DNA of 64,000 bases from Prosopocoilus inquinatus (lineage: Eukaryota > Arthropoda > Insecta > Coleoptera > Lucanidae): contig CM069875.1 in the NCBI GenBank assembly GCA_036172665.1, positions 19,375,806-19,439,805 of the forward strand. Direction: 5' to 3'. The notes below the pieces were generated by a model. It was not told the DNA's origin, ran no database searches, and saw nothing but the letters and a program-made list of their open reading frames with translations. Below are positions 26,650 through 38,800 of this stretch, piece by piece; the stretch's first letter is position 1; each line of letters opens with the position of its first letter. Made by a program: the position numbers and the translations under genes.

Positions 26650-26879
26650 ATACATTTGTTTCCCTATTCTTAAAGTAACTTTAAATTAAAGCTTCCTTAA
26701 AATCTGATGATGAAAACGGCCATAAGTGCATATTCTGAACAATATTTTTCTTTGCCGTTTTGCTCTATAATCTACAAGAGAGCCAATAATTGCAAATATT
26801 TAGTTTTACATGCTATCTTGCTGTCCGAAAAACGATTCAACACAGTGTATATATGTCTAAAAGGCTGCTTTTCTGTGTT

Positions 26880-27278
26880 TTTTTTTTATACCGTGATTTT
26901 ATTTTAACATGAAACATTGCTGTTCATATTACAGTAGATACTAATTCCAATTTCTAAAAATATCGTTAAATTCGTCCATTTTATTTTGGAACATCTATTA
27001 AGCAATGACAGCGAACATTTTTGAAAACTTGTTGCGTTTTTTTTTTTAAATTAAAGAATTCCTGTTATCCTTATATTTCACTTACTTCATACAAGAATAT
27101 ACTTATCTAATATAATTGAAAGAGTCGCTATTATTTTGTAGTACAAGTATATTGAATTGCTGTCATTTCATATTCTATTTTAAAAAGGACAGTTTCATTT
27201 ACAAATTGTAAACGTTGCTATGGATTTTCACATTCGTACTTAACAGCAATATTTTACGTTAAAATAAATTCACGGTAC
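26880..27278. repeat. Dispersed repeat, copy 1 (partner at 60612-61099)
   Basis: Runs from ACATGAAACATTGCTGTTC to AAATAAATTCACGGTAC. The 60.6-kb copy is about 90% alike by eye but carries a 43-bp hammerhead-repeat fragment plus its target duplication. This copy keeps the empty site near 26948-26966. Confidence 0.7.
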
Positions 27279-27565
27279 AGTAAATTATTAGGCAAGAATT
27301 TTTGGGAAAGGTACATACATTTCTGCCGTCGATGCTTCAACTTTAAAATCCCATCTTTATTTTGCTCTTCTAGCCACTGGATAACTGCAGTTTTGACATT
27401 TTCATCATCTTTAAAATGCGTTTCACATAGACAACTCCCTAAATTCTTAAATAAATGGTAATCAGAAAGTAAAAAATCAGGAGAATGTGATGGATATGGC
27501 AATATTGGGAAACCCAATTCGGCTGCTCTTGAAGTTGCTGCAATGCAAGTGTGAGACGAGGTATT
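27267..27565 (-). pseudogene. mariner transposase C-terminal fragment
   Basis: The - strand frame carries YENTSSHT, then SPDFLLSDYHLFKNL and a normal-looking C-terminus. This is the last third of a mariner transposase. It lacks the first catalytic Asp and the whole DNA-binding half. At 27565 it joins a sequence also found at 24240-24351. Confidence 0.75.
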
Positions 27566-27668
27566 TTCATACTTTCTCTTCCTGGGTTTTAAATAAGCCC
27601 ACTAATTTTTCATCCATTGTCCACCCAAGTCACCTGCGTAGACTTTTTTTTATTAGAGCCAAGATATA

Positions 27669-28215
27669 CAGGCTGTCCATTTTTCCAGCCCAAGCATGGG
27701 GATCTCACTTATCTTGAGAGATACGAAGTCGGTTAAATTAGACCAAAATTGCGTATTTTCATGGTACTTTTTACGTAGAATTTAAATCTGTCATTACATT
27801 TACCCGAGCTATCAAAATTGCAGAGATACGACTGAAATCGTAGAAAATATCTTTATTTAGAAATAGGAAAATCCAATATGGCGCCCATAAGAAAAAAAAA
27901 GTTGATAGTTTTATCTCTGTAATTTTGACAGCTCGGGTAAATGTAATAGTAGTTTTAGATTCTACGTAAAAAGTGCCTTAATAATGTGTAAGTTATAAAT
28001 GTCTAGCTTTATGAGTTCTCGAGTTAAAAAATAAAAACGCAAATGAAAAATTTTAGTTTTTTCTTAATATCTTCAAAACGAAAAGGAATAATTTAAATTG
28101 CTTTTCAGATTATTAATTAGCATGAAAATACGCAATTTTGGCCTAATTTAACCGACCTCGTATCTCTTAAGATAAGTGAGATCCCCATGCTTGGGCTCGA
28201 AAAATGGACAGCCTG
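27669..28215. mobile_element. Fold-back element, 547 bp
   Basis: TA-flanked ends CAGGCTGTCCATTTTTCCAG and the inverse of CAGGCTGTCCATTTTTCGAG. The arms pair for about 140 bp or more, including GCATGGGGATCTCACTTATC and ACCGACTTCGTATCTC-type blocks. No coding capacity. Confidence 0.75.
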
Positions 28216-28250
28216 TATGTATAAAAAGGTGCTTTTCTGTGTGTATTTTA

Positions 28251-29210
28251 TACAATAAATTATTAGGCAAGAATTTTTGAAAAAGGAACACATATTTCTG
28301 CCATCGATGCTTCAATTTTAAAATCCCGTCTTTATTTTGCTCTTCTAGCCACTGAATAACTGCAGTTCTGAAACTTCATCATCTTTAAAATGCGTTTCAC
28401 ATAGACGACTCTCTAAATTCTTAAATAAATGGTAATCAGAAGGTAGCAAATCTGGAGAATATGGTGGATGTGACAATATTGGGAAACCCAATTCGGCTGC
28501 TCTTGAAGCTGCTGCAATGTAAGTGTGAGACGACGTATTTTCATATTGCAGCAGGGCACCAATGCTGAGCATTCCTCTGCGTTTCAGTTTATTATTTTCT
28601 TTCAATTTAGTAAAACTGTAACCATCATCTTTTGGACAGATGGCTTGCCTCGAAATTTTCTTGGGGGCGGCGAAGCACTGTGCCACCATTTCATACTGGA
28701 TTGTTTTGTCTGAGGATCAAAGTGATGAACCCAGCTTTCGTCCATTGTAACGGTTTTATCAAAAAAATTATCAGGATCAACTACAGAATAATTTAAAAGT
28801 TGATGATAAATGGCGACTTGATCCTGCTTTTGAATTGGTGTCAGCATGCGGGGCATCCACCTGGCAAACATCTTATTTAAGTGTAACTGATCGTGTAAAA
28901 TAGATCTTACCGACCAATCGCTAATCTTTGCTATCTCATCCATCGTAATTCTTCTGTCCTATATGACTAATTTTTCCACTTTTGCCATCATTTCTCCATT
29001 TTGTGCTGTTGCATTTTGCAAGCTTATTCTTCTGTATTTAAATTCTATTGACCAACGTTTAACTTCAGATTCTGAAAGTGCAGGCTCCCCGTATATATTT
29101 TTTAAACGTTCCGCAATTTCCATGAAGTGAATTTCTTTTGTCAGAAATTTGATTACAGCGCGGTATTCTATTATCCATTTTCGATTACTCGGTTATATTC
29201 TATTTTATAA
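28251..29210 (-). pseudogene. mariner transposase pseudogene
   Basis: Nearly the whole transposase can be followed on the - strand, in more than one frame. The N-terminal helix-turn-helix part lies near 28980-29190 (with LSESEVKRW). It is followed by a stop, then TMDESWVHHFDP with the first catalytic Asp (about 28740). A frameshift near 28600-28690 precedes SPDLLPSDYHLF with the third Asp. The second Asp position reads YENTSSHT, with Glu where mariners have Asp in a DN motif. Stop, frameshift and changed catalytic residue all argue that it is dead. Confidence 0.8.
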
Positions 29211-29313
29211 CACGGAAGTTAATAAACGAAACTTAATGAACATTTTAGGAACAACTGCCAAGATTTTGACAATTATGACAGTGCGAAAATTTTGTTTTTT
29301 TCCATGGCCTTAG

Positions 29314-29532
29314 TAGATCGGAAGAACTTTTCTCCGTCTCCTCGTATAATGGATCGCACATGTTTGAGTTCAGATCACATGGTTTGCAGTTCAGGTCTAC
29401 ATGACCCGAAATTAATTTGTACCAAATTTGATTTCAAATGCCTTCAAGATGGCAGAACTATTGTCAGAAAAAGAAAAAATATGTGTAAAGACAAAGTTGT
29501 CTTCGTTTTGATTTCAAGAGAAAATATTAGTG
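29314..29532 (+). CDS. Possible cysteine-containing exon, unrecognised
   Basis: An open segment follows an acceptor-like CCATGGCCTTAG and ends at a strong GTAAGT donor (29533). It encodes five spaced cysteines (DRTCLSSDHMVC ... LICTKF ... FKCLQDG ... KNMC). The spacing faintly suggests a small disulfide domain such as Kazal, but I do not recognise it. It could be an upstream exon of the gene at 30220, yet the phases do not fit directly (this exon ends in phase 0, the next accepts after one base). Confidence 0.35.
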
Positions 29533-30219
29533 TAAGTTTGAAAATAAGGAAGTGACAATTAGCATTTAATATTTCGAAACTGTTTGACTTTCTCTTTTAA
29601 TTTTAAAATGCCTTTATTTTCATTTCTTATGAGCGCTTACAATTTTTTATGTAGAGCGACGTAGAAAAATATTTTCTTCTGAAATTCATAATAGAAAAAT
29701 AAATTTGCATTTCCATGAAATATAAATAAAATAAATTTCGTTCCCTAACTGTACGCCACTGTACAAATAAGTGAATTATTCAAAAGATAACAAATTGATT
29801 AGATATATTTCCCCGTGTTTACAATTATTTAAGTTATTCTAAATTTTCTATCTTTATGTACTTACATGTGTTGGATAGAAATCTCTAGGTACTGTTATTT
29901 AATTAAAATTGCTGTAATTAACAGAAAATTTTGAGAGTTATAAAAGGTATGGTCTTACTTCAATTCGCTTGTAGGAAAAACCCATTACTACATTTTGTCT
30001 ACGAAACAAAATTTACTTACCAGGCCAAGCAATTACAAAAAATAATAGTTTTTAGAATGTATTCAAAGACATGAAATAAGTTATTTTTCTTATTATACGT
30101 CTTAGTTATCGTGACTGAAATTTCATAGTTATCTTATTGAGACCTTAGTAAATACCTGTATTGAATAAAAACATACTAATAGAAAATTATAATTAATTTA
30201 ATAATAATCTTTCTTATAG

Positions 30220-31334
30220 GCCAGATCACTTCCTGTGGTTTAACCGTGTTTGTCCTGTTAATGACAAGTCTCATGCTGTTTCTAATATTGATTGCATCTA
30301 CCATAAAACCTGTAGCCCAGCCTTTACGTCCTAGATGTCTCAAAAGAAATTACGACAGCCTCGGCAATACCAGTCTCTATTTAATTCACGACATAGACGA
30401 CTGGCATCAGAATCAATTAGACGCCTTAGAACAAATTGCAACCAAATATAATCAGTGTAACATAGAACTTGTAATTTTCCAAAATGAAGATAAGAAAGTG
30501 AAGAACGCCTCAGAAATAAACATGAACACCACAGTTACGACACGGTTTAAAAATTTGAAGAAGAGACCTCCATACGGAGCGCAGGCATTACCCAGAAAGA
30601 AAAGGCAAATAGTAAGAGACGGAAGTGAACACTTGCTGAAAGACAAGTTAAATGAAGACATCGACCTAAACATAAATATCGGCGCCAAAAATCAGCTGAA
30701 GGCTTTCTTAGAACGTCGTCGGCATATAAATTCAATCAGAACATCCACTCCAATTACCACAACGACAACCACTGATCCACCCATACTGACGATATCTGAT
30801 TTAGTTGCTAAATTTCCTGCAATCACTGTTAGAAACGTGACTAAGGCTGATTTCTTCCAAGAAAGCCCGCTGTATTCAAATTGGAATAATCTGAATGACA
30901 AGGTGGTCATATTTGCAGCGAGAGTTTTGAAACTATGGGAAAACGGCGGAATCAGTTTTGAACTACCAGAAGTTATTCGTGTGCCTGCTAATTTATCGGA
31001 AAAATACTCCAGTCCAAGAAGTTCAACGACTACCACTGTAAAAGCCCTTCCTAGAATCCTATCACCTACCGAAGAAAACAAAATTATTAAAAATATGATT
31101 GATATTGGATACGCTTCATATAAAAGCTTGCCTGAAGGACTAGTTACTGTGGATGAGGAAGGCGTACATATGGAGACTAAGACGACATGTCACGCTTTCT
31201 TCGGAGAAGCTTTGCAACAATTGCTGGTAGCATCAAATCAGACGATGGTGCCTGAAGTCATCAGGAATACATTAAAGACATTTTGTAAGAGAGGTGCAGT
31301 GGACTATGACTATTGTAACAGTATTAAAGCGTAA
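30220..31334 (+). CDS. Unrecognised secreted or membrane-anchored protein, last exon
   Basis: A long open exon after the acceptor CTTATAG (30213-30219), ending in TAA at 31332-31334. The first codon is split, so a start exon lies upstream and was not identified. The protein begins with a strongly hydrophobic stretch of about 25 residues (from VFVLLMTSLM), reading as a signal anchor or signal peptide. A polar region follows with a dibasic LPRKKRQ site (possible proprotein cleavage), two short Thr-rich linkers, and a C-terminal part with three cysteines and several N-glycosylation motifs. Poly(A) signals AATAAA follow near 31413 and 31550. I know no family for it. It converges on the chitin-binding gene. 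Confidence 0.65.
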
Positions 31335-32823
31335 CTTTCTTTAAATTTTAAATATTTTATAATTTTAAATTTATTAAGCTAAGGAGCAGAAAAATTTCAT
31401 TTTATTACGAATGAATAAATTTTACGTGTATCATTGTATACGACTTTCAATATAAATGCTTTGTTTAACGTAATATGTGTTTATTTTCTCTTCTAGTTTT
31501 TAAATTGGAATTAAATTGCAAAGATATCTGAAGTAGTTAAATGGGGAATAAATTAAATTTCATTATTCTTTTCACTTTAAAATTTTTTCTCTTCACCACT
31601 CTCAAATTGGACTTTTTTTAAATTATTTGGGTCAGTACTTTCAATTTGCTTTAATTTCTTTTTAATTATGTACTTACATATCAATTTCTTCCTATTACCG
31701 TATCAAAACTCACATTTTTTTATTATAAAAATTTATTCTAATAAAATATTTTACACTTAATTTTAGTACAAAATAATTGGCAATATTACGATCGAGATCC
31801 TACATAACTAACTAAATATAAATACAAGAATGTTACACGCAGTGTAAAAGAAGTGCGGTCATCACTACATTGCTTTTAAAAACCATTATTAATGCCCGTT
31901 ACAATGTTTTGTAAACATTAAATCTACAGATTTCTTAGAACTTAGGATGTCTGAACATCTGAAATCCACATTTTTTGATGAGTATGTAACTCTTTGGAAT
32001 TTTTTTCTTTGCCAACATAATTTTCTGGTAGAATTGACCTTCCAGCATTTATTTGGTTATCCAACATTCGCTGGCAGTATTTCAAAATTAAGCTCAAATT
32101 ATCTTTACTGTCGTCGCACATTTTTCTTGGCTTATGTGAAAATATTAGATGAAACTGTTTCCGTTTTTTTTCGTTCTGCATAGAAATCTGATTTAATGTT
32201 TTTTTTTTGTTTTTTACTACAAATAAATTAAAAGGTCGGTAGAAATGAACACACTCATTTTCTGACTGCGGTATTTTAGGCAGTAAAATCGGCAGTATTA
32301 AATTTTAGTGAAATAAATAACCCATAACCAGCCCACACATTTACCAAGACATTTTTTAAGAAAATGTATTGGAAAATAGTTTTCATTTTCAGTGAACTGA
32401 AATTGCAAGATTTAGTTCATAGAAAAGTGTTTGCTTGTTACTAGCGCCCTTACAAATCATAATAACAAAAACATTGATAAAAAGGCGTAATTTATGCAAA
32501 AGTAATGAATTATTTTACGCCTTTCCATAAACATTTGAAAACAGGACGAAAAATTTGAAAAAGGAAAAGATTCTTTCAAGTTTTTCGTCGGAAATATTAC
32601 TCTTAAACAAAAGGGTTTTATGACAGAAATGAGTTTAAAATACTTTTGTGCGTGATAAAATTAGTTTGAAAGTTTATAAAAAGAGAGGTACTTTAAAATC
32701 ATTTCTATCACAGTTTTTTTTTTTAATAATCATAAATATTAAAAAGGTGCTAGTAAAGGAAAACATAAATTTCAATTTTTACAAATGGAAATAAATCAAA
32801 ACGAACCCTATAGTCTAGAAGTT
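31335..32823. other. Convergent intergenic region
   Basis: 3' flanks of two convergent genes: poly(A) signals for the + strand gene just after its stop, then AT-rich DNA. An open frame at 31942-32181 (both strands) has no recognisable domain. Confidence 0.45.
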
Positions 32824-35800
32824 TCATAATACACTGGCACTCATTGCACGCTTTCTTCTAAAAGAAATATTTATCATGTCCACGGGTATTTCCCATCTGG
32901 ATCCGAAAATGTCCACTCCACGACACTGAAGCAATCGCGTACTTCTTTCACATCGTTTACTAACTGACCAATAAGCGAATCCCTGCGGGCACTGATACAA
33001 GAATCCTTCCATCTTACCTTGACGATCGAAAGATCTGGTGCATCTAATGAAAGTTGTCTCGCATTCTGAAGATGAATCATCCAAGTTAAAGTAACCTTCG
33101 AATGGGCATAAAGTGTTTTCCTTGGTCACCGAAATCTAAAACAGAAACAAAGGAGCTTAAGTTCTAAAGATTATACTCCTATTTACTTTTTTTTGCAAAA
33201 TATTCCAAGAAAGATTATTTGATGTCTTAATCAACGTTTCGAATTATATGAAGACTTTTTTGGTATAAAGACACTCACCGGCGGCAAAGAATTGTCATCT
33301 AATTTCCTATAAAATGTGCGTTGTGCAATTTGCCCTGTGCATGGTGCAGCCTCATCAGGTGGTAAACATTGAATTTTTTCGGTGTCATATATTGTACCAT
33401 TTGGACAGCTGAGGACCAGCACTTTGACGTCAAAATTATTCGGACTAGTTGTACATTGGTAGAATAAGTTGCAATACTTCGGATGTCTTCTAAATCCGGT
33501 TGGACAAATTAAAGCAATTTGGTCACCGTCCAGTTGGCTAATTGGACAATTCGTCGTAGTTAATTGACTTGGCAACGTTGTTATTTCTGTAGTTGTTGCT
33601 TCACCTGGTGTTGTAGAAATTTCGTCTGTTGTGGATATGGATTCATTAGTATGAGTCGGCGTTGTGATTGTAATATCAACTGTTGATGTTCCCGATGAAG
33701 TTGTCAATTGTGTTGTTTCAGCAATAGAAGAAGTTTCTGCTATTAAAGATTCAGATGTTACTGACAAAGTTGGTGACAGTGTTGTGTCAATGGTAGAACT
33801 GTTTTCTGTTGTTGATGACTCCGACGATGTTGACGAAAGTGGCAACTGTGTTGTTGTTTCAATAACAGAACTAATCTCTGTTGCTGAAGATTCTGACGAT
33901 GTTGATGAAAGTAGAAACTGTGTGGTTGTTTCAGTATTAGAACTAATCTCTGTTGTCGGAGACTCCGACGCAGTTGACGATATTAATAATTGAGTCGTAC
34001 TTTCAATACTAGAAGTAACTTCTGTTGTTGAGTTCTCCGATGATGTTGACGATGTTAGCAGCTGAGTCGTAGTTTCAATGTTGGAATTAGCTTCTGTGGT
34101 TGGAGACTCCGATGAAGTCGACGAGATTAACAATTGAGTCGCATTTTCAATACTAGAAGTAACTTCTGTTGTTAAGGACTCCGATGTTGCTGACGATGTT
34201 AACAGTTCAGTTGTAGTTTCAATGTTAGAATTAGCTCCTGTGGTTGGAGATTCAGATGATGGTGCCAAGGTTGACAACTGACTCGTTGTTTCAATACTAG
34301 GATTAATTTCTGTTGTTGAGAATTCCGATGTTGTTGACGATGTTAACAGGTCAGTCGTAGTTTCAATGTTAGAATTAGCTTCTGTGGTTGGAAATTCCGA
34401 TGATGTTGCCGAAGTTGACAACTGACTCGTAGTTTCAGTACTAAAATTAATTTCTGTTGTTGCGAGCTCCAATGATGTTGACGAAGTTAGTAATTGAGTC
34501 GTAGTTTCAATAGTAGAACTAATTTCTGCCGGTGAAATCTCAGATGTCGATGAAGTAGATATTGTTTCAGTTGTGGTTGACTCAGACGAAATTGTTGTGG
34601 TAGTCTCAGTGGTTGTGGATGCAATTTCTTCAGTGGTTAATGTGGTTAATGTGGTTGATAATAAAGTTGTTGTCTCAGTTAATACCGGCGGTGAAGTAAT
34701 TTTGTTGGTTGTAGATTCGATTCTTGTCGGTGCAGTTGATGTTTCGGTAGATGTCGATTCAGATGGGGTTTCAGAAGAAATTTCGGCTGTTGTAGACTCA
34801 GGAGTGCCAATTTCAGTTGTGGTTAAATCTGATGAATTAGCTGTAGTTACTGTTAGTTCAGATGAAATTTCAGAGTTAGTTGTATTTTCAATAGCGACAG
34901 GCGTTAAAATAGTTGTTAGTGAACTATCGGTTGATATTTCTAATGTTGTACTGTCTACTGTAGAAAGTGTACTGCTTTCTGTGTTTGGTGTAATATTTAA
35001 TGTAGTCGTGGTTTCAGTTGTGAGCGCCGCGGTACTACTTTCTATGTAAGTATTAGTTGTTTGTGTTACGGTTGATTCGGTACTGCTCTCTGTGTTTGAA
35101 GTGGTGAGTTGTGGTGTTGTGGAATAGTTAGCTTGGATCGTGGTAATAGCAGAAGCTTCAGTTGAAGCAGATATCTAAAATTTAATAATTAATATTCTCT
35201 AAAGTAAGCGAAATACTAGGAACCTACCTGATTTGTTGTTGACGCTGTAACAGTAGAGTTCACGCATGGTGGTTCAGTGGGAATCGGTTCTATGGTACAA
35301 TTTCGTTTCGGTTGAACGGCCTCCTCGTAATTGCACACGCTGACCGCAGGATCAAATATAGTGCCACTGGGGCAATTGTAATAATAAATTGAATATCTTT
35401 GGTTAGTGTTTTCGTTCCAATCTACACATCTATAAAATTTATTGCAAACTTTTAGATCCGGAAAATACCCAGCTTGTGTGCACTGGTCGTTCGAACCAGG
35501 TTGGACTCCAGATTGATTTGGTCTACTGCTCTGTTCAATTGGTGAAGGTGAAGAAGTGACTGCAGGTGCATATGTAGGAATTGGAGTTTGACTAGGTAAA
35601 GATGAAGTTCCAATTTGTTCAGAAGTGGTTGAAGGTGCAGGCGGAGATGTAGGAGGAGGTATAGGTGAAGACGTTGCAGGAGGTTCTTTAGCAGTTCCAC
35701 ATTTACCGTAGACAGCCCAAGGATAATTACATGATAAAATAGCTTGGTCCCATATTGTTCCTTGTCCGCAACTAAATGCATATTTTATGCCGTTGGAACA

Positions 35801-38800
35801 TCGATAAAATACAGTACAGTTAGAATCATCTCCTTGAAATTCATCACCACTACATGTACTGAGTTGAGCAGGTGGTTCCGAACCGGATGCACCTGATTGA
35901 CCTGGCGTTCCTGGCTCACCTGCCGTTCCTGGTTGCCCTGGTGTTCCTGGTTGACCTGATGATCCTGGTTGACCTGGCGTTCCTGGCTGACCTGGTGTTC
36001 CTGGTTGACCTGGTGAACCTGGTTGACTTGACGTTCCTGTTTGACTTGGCGTACCTGGTTGACCTGGGGTTCCTGGCTGACCTGGCGTTCCTGGTTGCCC
36101 TGGTGTTCCTGGTTGACCTGATGATCCTGGTTGACCTGGCGTTCCTGGCTGACCTGGTGTTCCTGGTTGACCTGGTGATCCTGGTTGACCTGACGTTCCT
36201 GGTTGACTTGGCGTTCCTGGTTGACCTGGCGTTCCTGGCTGACCTGGTGTTCCTGGTTGACCTGGTGATCCTGGTTGACTTGGTGATCCTGGTTGAACTG
36301 GTGATCCTGGTTGAACTGGCGTTCCTGGCTGACTTGGCGTTCCTGGCTGACCTGGCGTTTCTGGTTGACTTGGCGTGCCTGGCTGACCAGGCGTTCCTGG
36401 CTGACCTGGAGTTCCTGGTTGTCCTGGGGTTCCTGGTTGACCCGGTGATCCTGGTTGAACTGGCAGTCCTGGTTGACCAGGAGCGCCTGGTTGGTTTGGT
36501 TTTTCTGGTCGACTTGGTGTTCCAGGTTCAGCCGAACTTCCTGGTTGTCCTGGTATACCCGGCTGACCTGGTGATCCTGGTTGACCCGGTGTTCCTGGCT
36601 GACCAGGTGTTCCTGGTTGGCCTGGCTGAGCTTGTTGTCCTGGTTGACCTGGTGTGGCCGGTTGGCTTGGTCCTCCTGGTTGACCTGGTATTCCTGGTTG
36701 ACTAGGTAATCCTGGCTGTCCAGGTTGACCTGACGTGCCAGGTTGTCCTGGTGATCCCGGCTCACCGGGTTGTCCAGGCCCCGCTGGTTGACCTGTATAT
36801 GTAGAATTTGGTGGTTCCTTGGCGGTTCCACATTTACCATAAACTGCCCATGGATAATTACAAGATAAAGTAGATTGATCCCATACAGTTCCTTGGCCAC
36901 AAGTAAATTCATATTCGATATTATTGGAGCATCTATAGAACTTTTTGCAATCTTTATCATCGCCTCGAAATTCATCACCATTACATTTCGGCTGACCAGT
37001 TGTTCCAGATGGATTTGATGAACCACCGCTCCCTGATTGTCCTGGAGCTCCCGGTTGGCCAGGAGTTCCTGGTTGTCCTGGAATTCCTGGTTGATCCGGT
37101 GTTCCTGGTTGCCCAGATACACCTGGTTGACCCGATTGTTCTGGTGTACCCGGTTGATTTGGCGACCCTGGTATTCCTGATTGACCGGGCGTTCCAGGTT
37201 GGCCTGGTATTCCTGGTTGACCTGAAGTTCCTGTGTGACCTGGTGATCCTGGTTGACCTGGCGTTCCTGGCTGACTTGGCGTTCCTGGTTGACCTGGCGT
37301 TCCTGGTTGACCTGGAGTTCCTGGCTGACTTGGAGTTCCTGGCTGACCTGGCGTTCCTGGCTGACCTGGTATTCCTGGCTGACCTGGTATTCCTGGTTGA
37401 CCTGAAGTTCCTGGTTGACCTGGTATTCCCGGTTGACCCGGCGTTCCAGGTTGACTTGGTATTCCAGGTTGGCCGGGAGTGCCTGGTTGTCCTGGTATTC
37501 CTGCTTGACCAGATGTTCCCGATTGTCCAGGTGTTATCGGTTGACCGGGTATTCCTGGTTGACCAGGGGTGCCCGGCTGTCCAGGTAATCCTGGTTGACT
37601 TGGAGTCCCTGGTTGTCCAGGAGTACCTGGTTGACCTGGTATTCCTGGTTGACTCGGCCTTACTAGTTGTTCTGATGTGTCTGGTTGACCTGGTATTCCT
37701 GGCTGACCTGGAGTTCCAGATTCACCAGGTTGGCTTGATGTTCCTGTTCCTGGAGGTCCTATTGGTCCAACTGGTGATGTACCGTTAGTGTTTGATGTAG
37801 GTGGTTGTTTAGCAGATCCACATTTACCGTACACGGCCCATTCATAATTGCAAGACAAAGTAGACTGGTCCCAAACTGTTCCTTGGCCACACGTGAATAC
37901 ATATTCAATATCATTTGAACATCTGTAAAACTTTTTACAATCTTTGTCATCTGGTATAAATCCTTCGTAATTACATTTATTCGGTGTTGTTACTGTTGAA
38001 CCTTCACTGTCTCCTGAACTTCCATCTCCTTCCGAACCACCGCTTGAAGTTCCACTTCCACTTTCATCTGGACTACCGTTTTGTCCTGAACTACTATCTC
38101 CTCCAGAGCCGCCATCTCCTCCAGATCCGACACCCCCTCCCGAACCGCCACCTCCTCCTGAACCGCCACCTCCTCCTGAACCGCCACCTCCTCCCGAGCC
38201 GCCACCTCCTCCCGAACCGCCACCCCCTCCCGAGCCGCCATCTCCTCCCGAACCGCCACCTCCTCCCGAACCGCCCCCTCCTCCGGAACCACCATTTCCA
38301 CCTGAACTGCCGCTTCCTACTGGACTACCACTTTCGCCAGGACTTCCACTTCCCTCAGGTTTACCATTTCCTCCAGGAATACCACTTCCTTCGGGAGTAC
38401 CACTTCCTCCAGTCGATGATTCATTTTTATTAGGTGGTTCTTTGGCAGAACCACATTTGCCATAGACCGCCCATTCATAATTGCAAGATAAACTGGACTG
38501 ATCCCAAACTGTTCCTTGTCCACATGTAAATTCGTATTCAATATTATTCGAACATCTATAGAATTTTCTACAGTCTCTATCGTCAGGTCTAAAATCTCCA
38601 TCTTTACATTTTGAATTCGAAGTTGTACCTTGTTGTTGATCACCTCCTCCACTTTCGTCTGGAACACTAGCTCCGCCAGTTGATCCCCCTGGTCCAACTG
38701 GTCCCCCTGGCCCAACTGGTCCTCCTGTCCCAGCTGGTCCTCCTGAACCTTCTGGTCCTCCTGTACCCCCTGGTCCTCCTGGCCCATCTGGTCCCCCTGA

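Larger units (their letters stand above)
24352..26847. mobile_element. Fold-back element carrying two later insertions
   Basis: TA-flanked ends CACTGTGTGGAATCG and CGATTCAACACAGTG. The left arm (24352-24606, resuming at 25203) and the right arm (about 25330-25549, resuming at 26650) pair over several hundred bases. They share AGCATGTAAAACTAAATATT and, near the centre, CAAAATTTGCAATTTTTGCAC. The left arm is interrupted by a hAT-type MITE and the right arm by a solo LTR. Removing both leaves about 800 bp. Confidence 0.7.
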
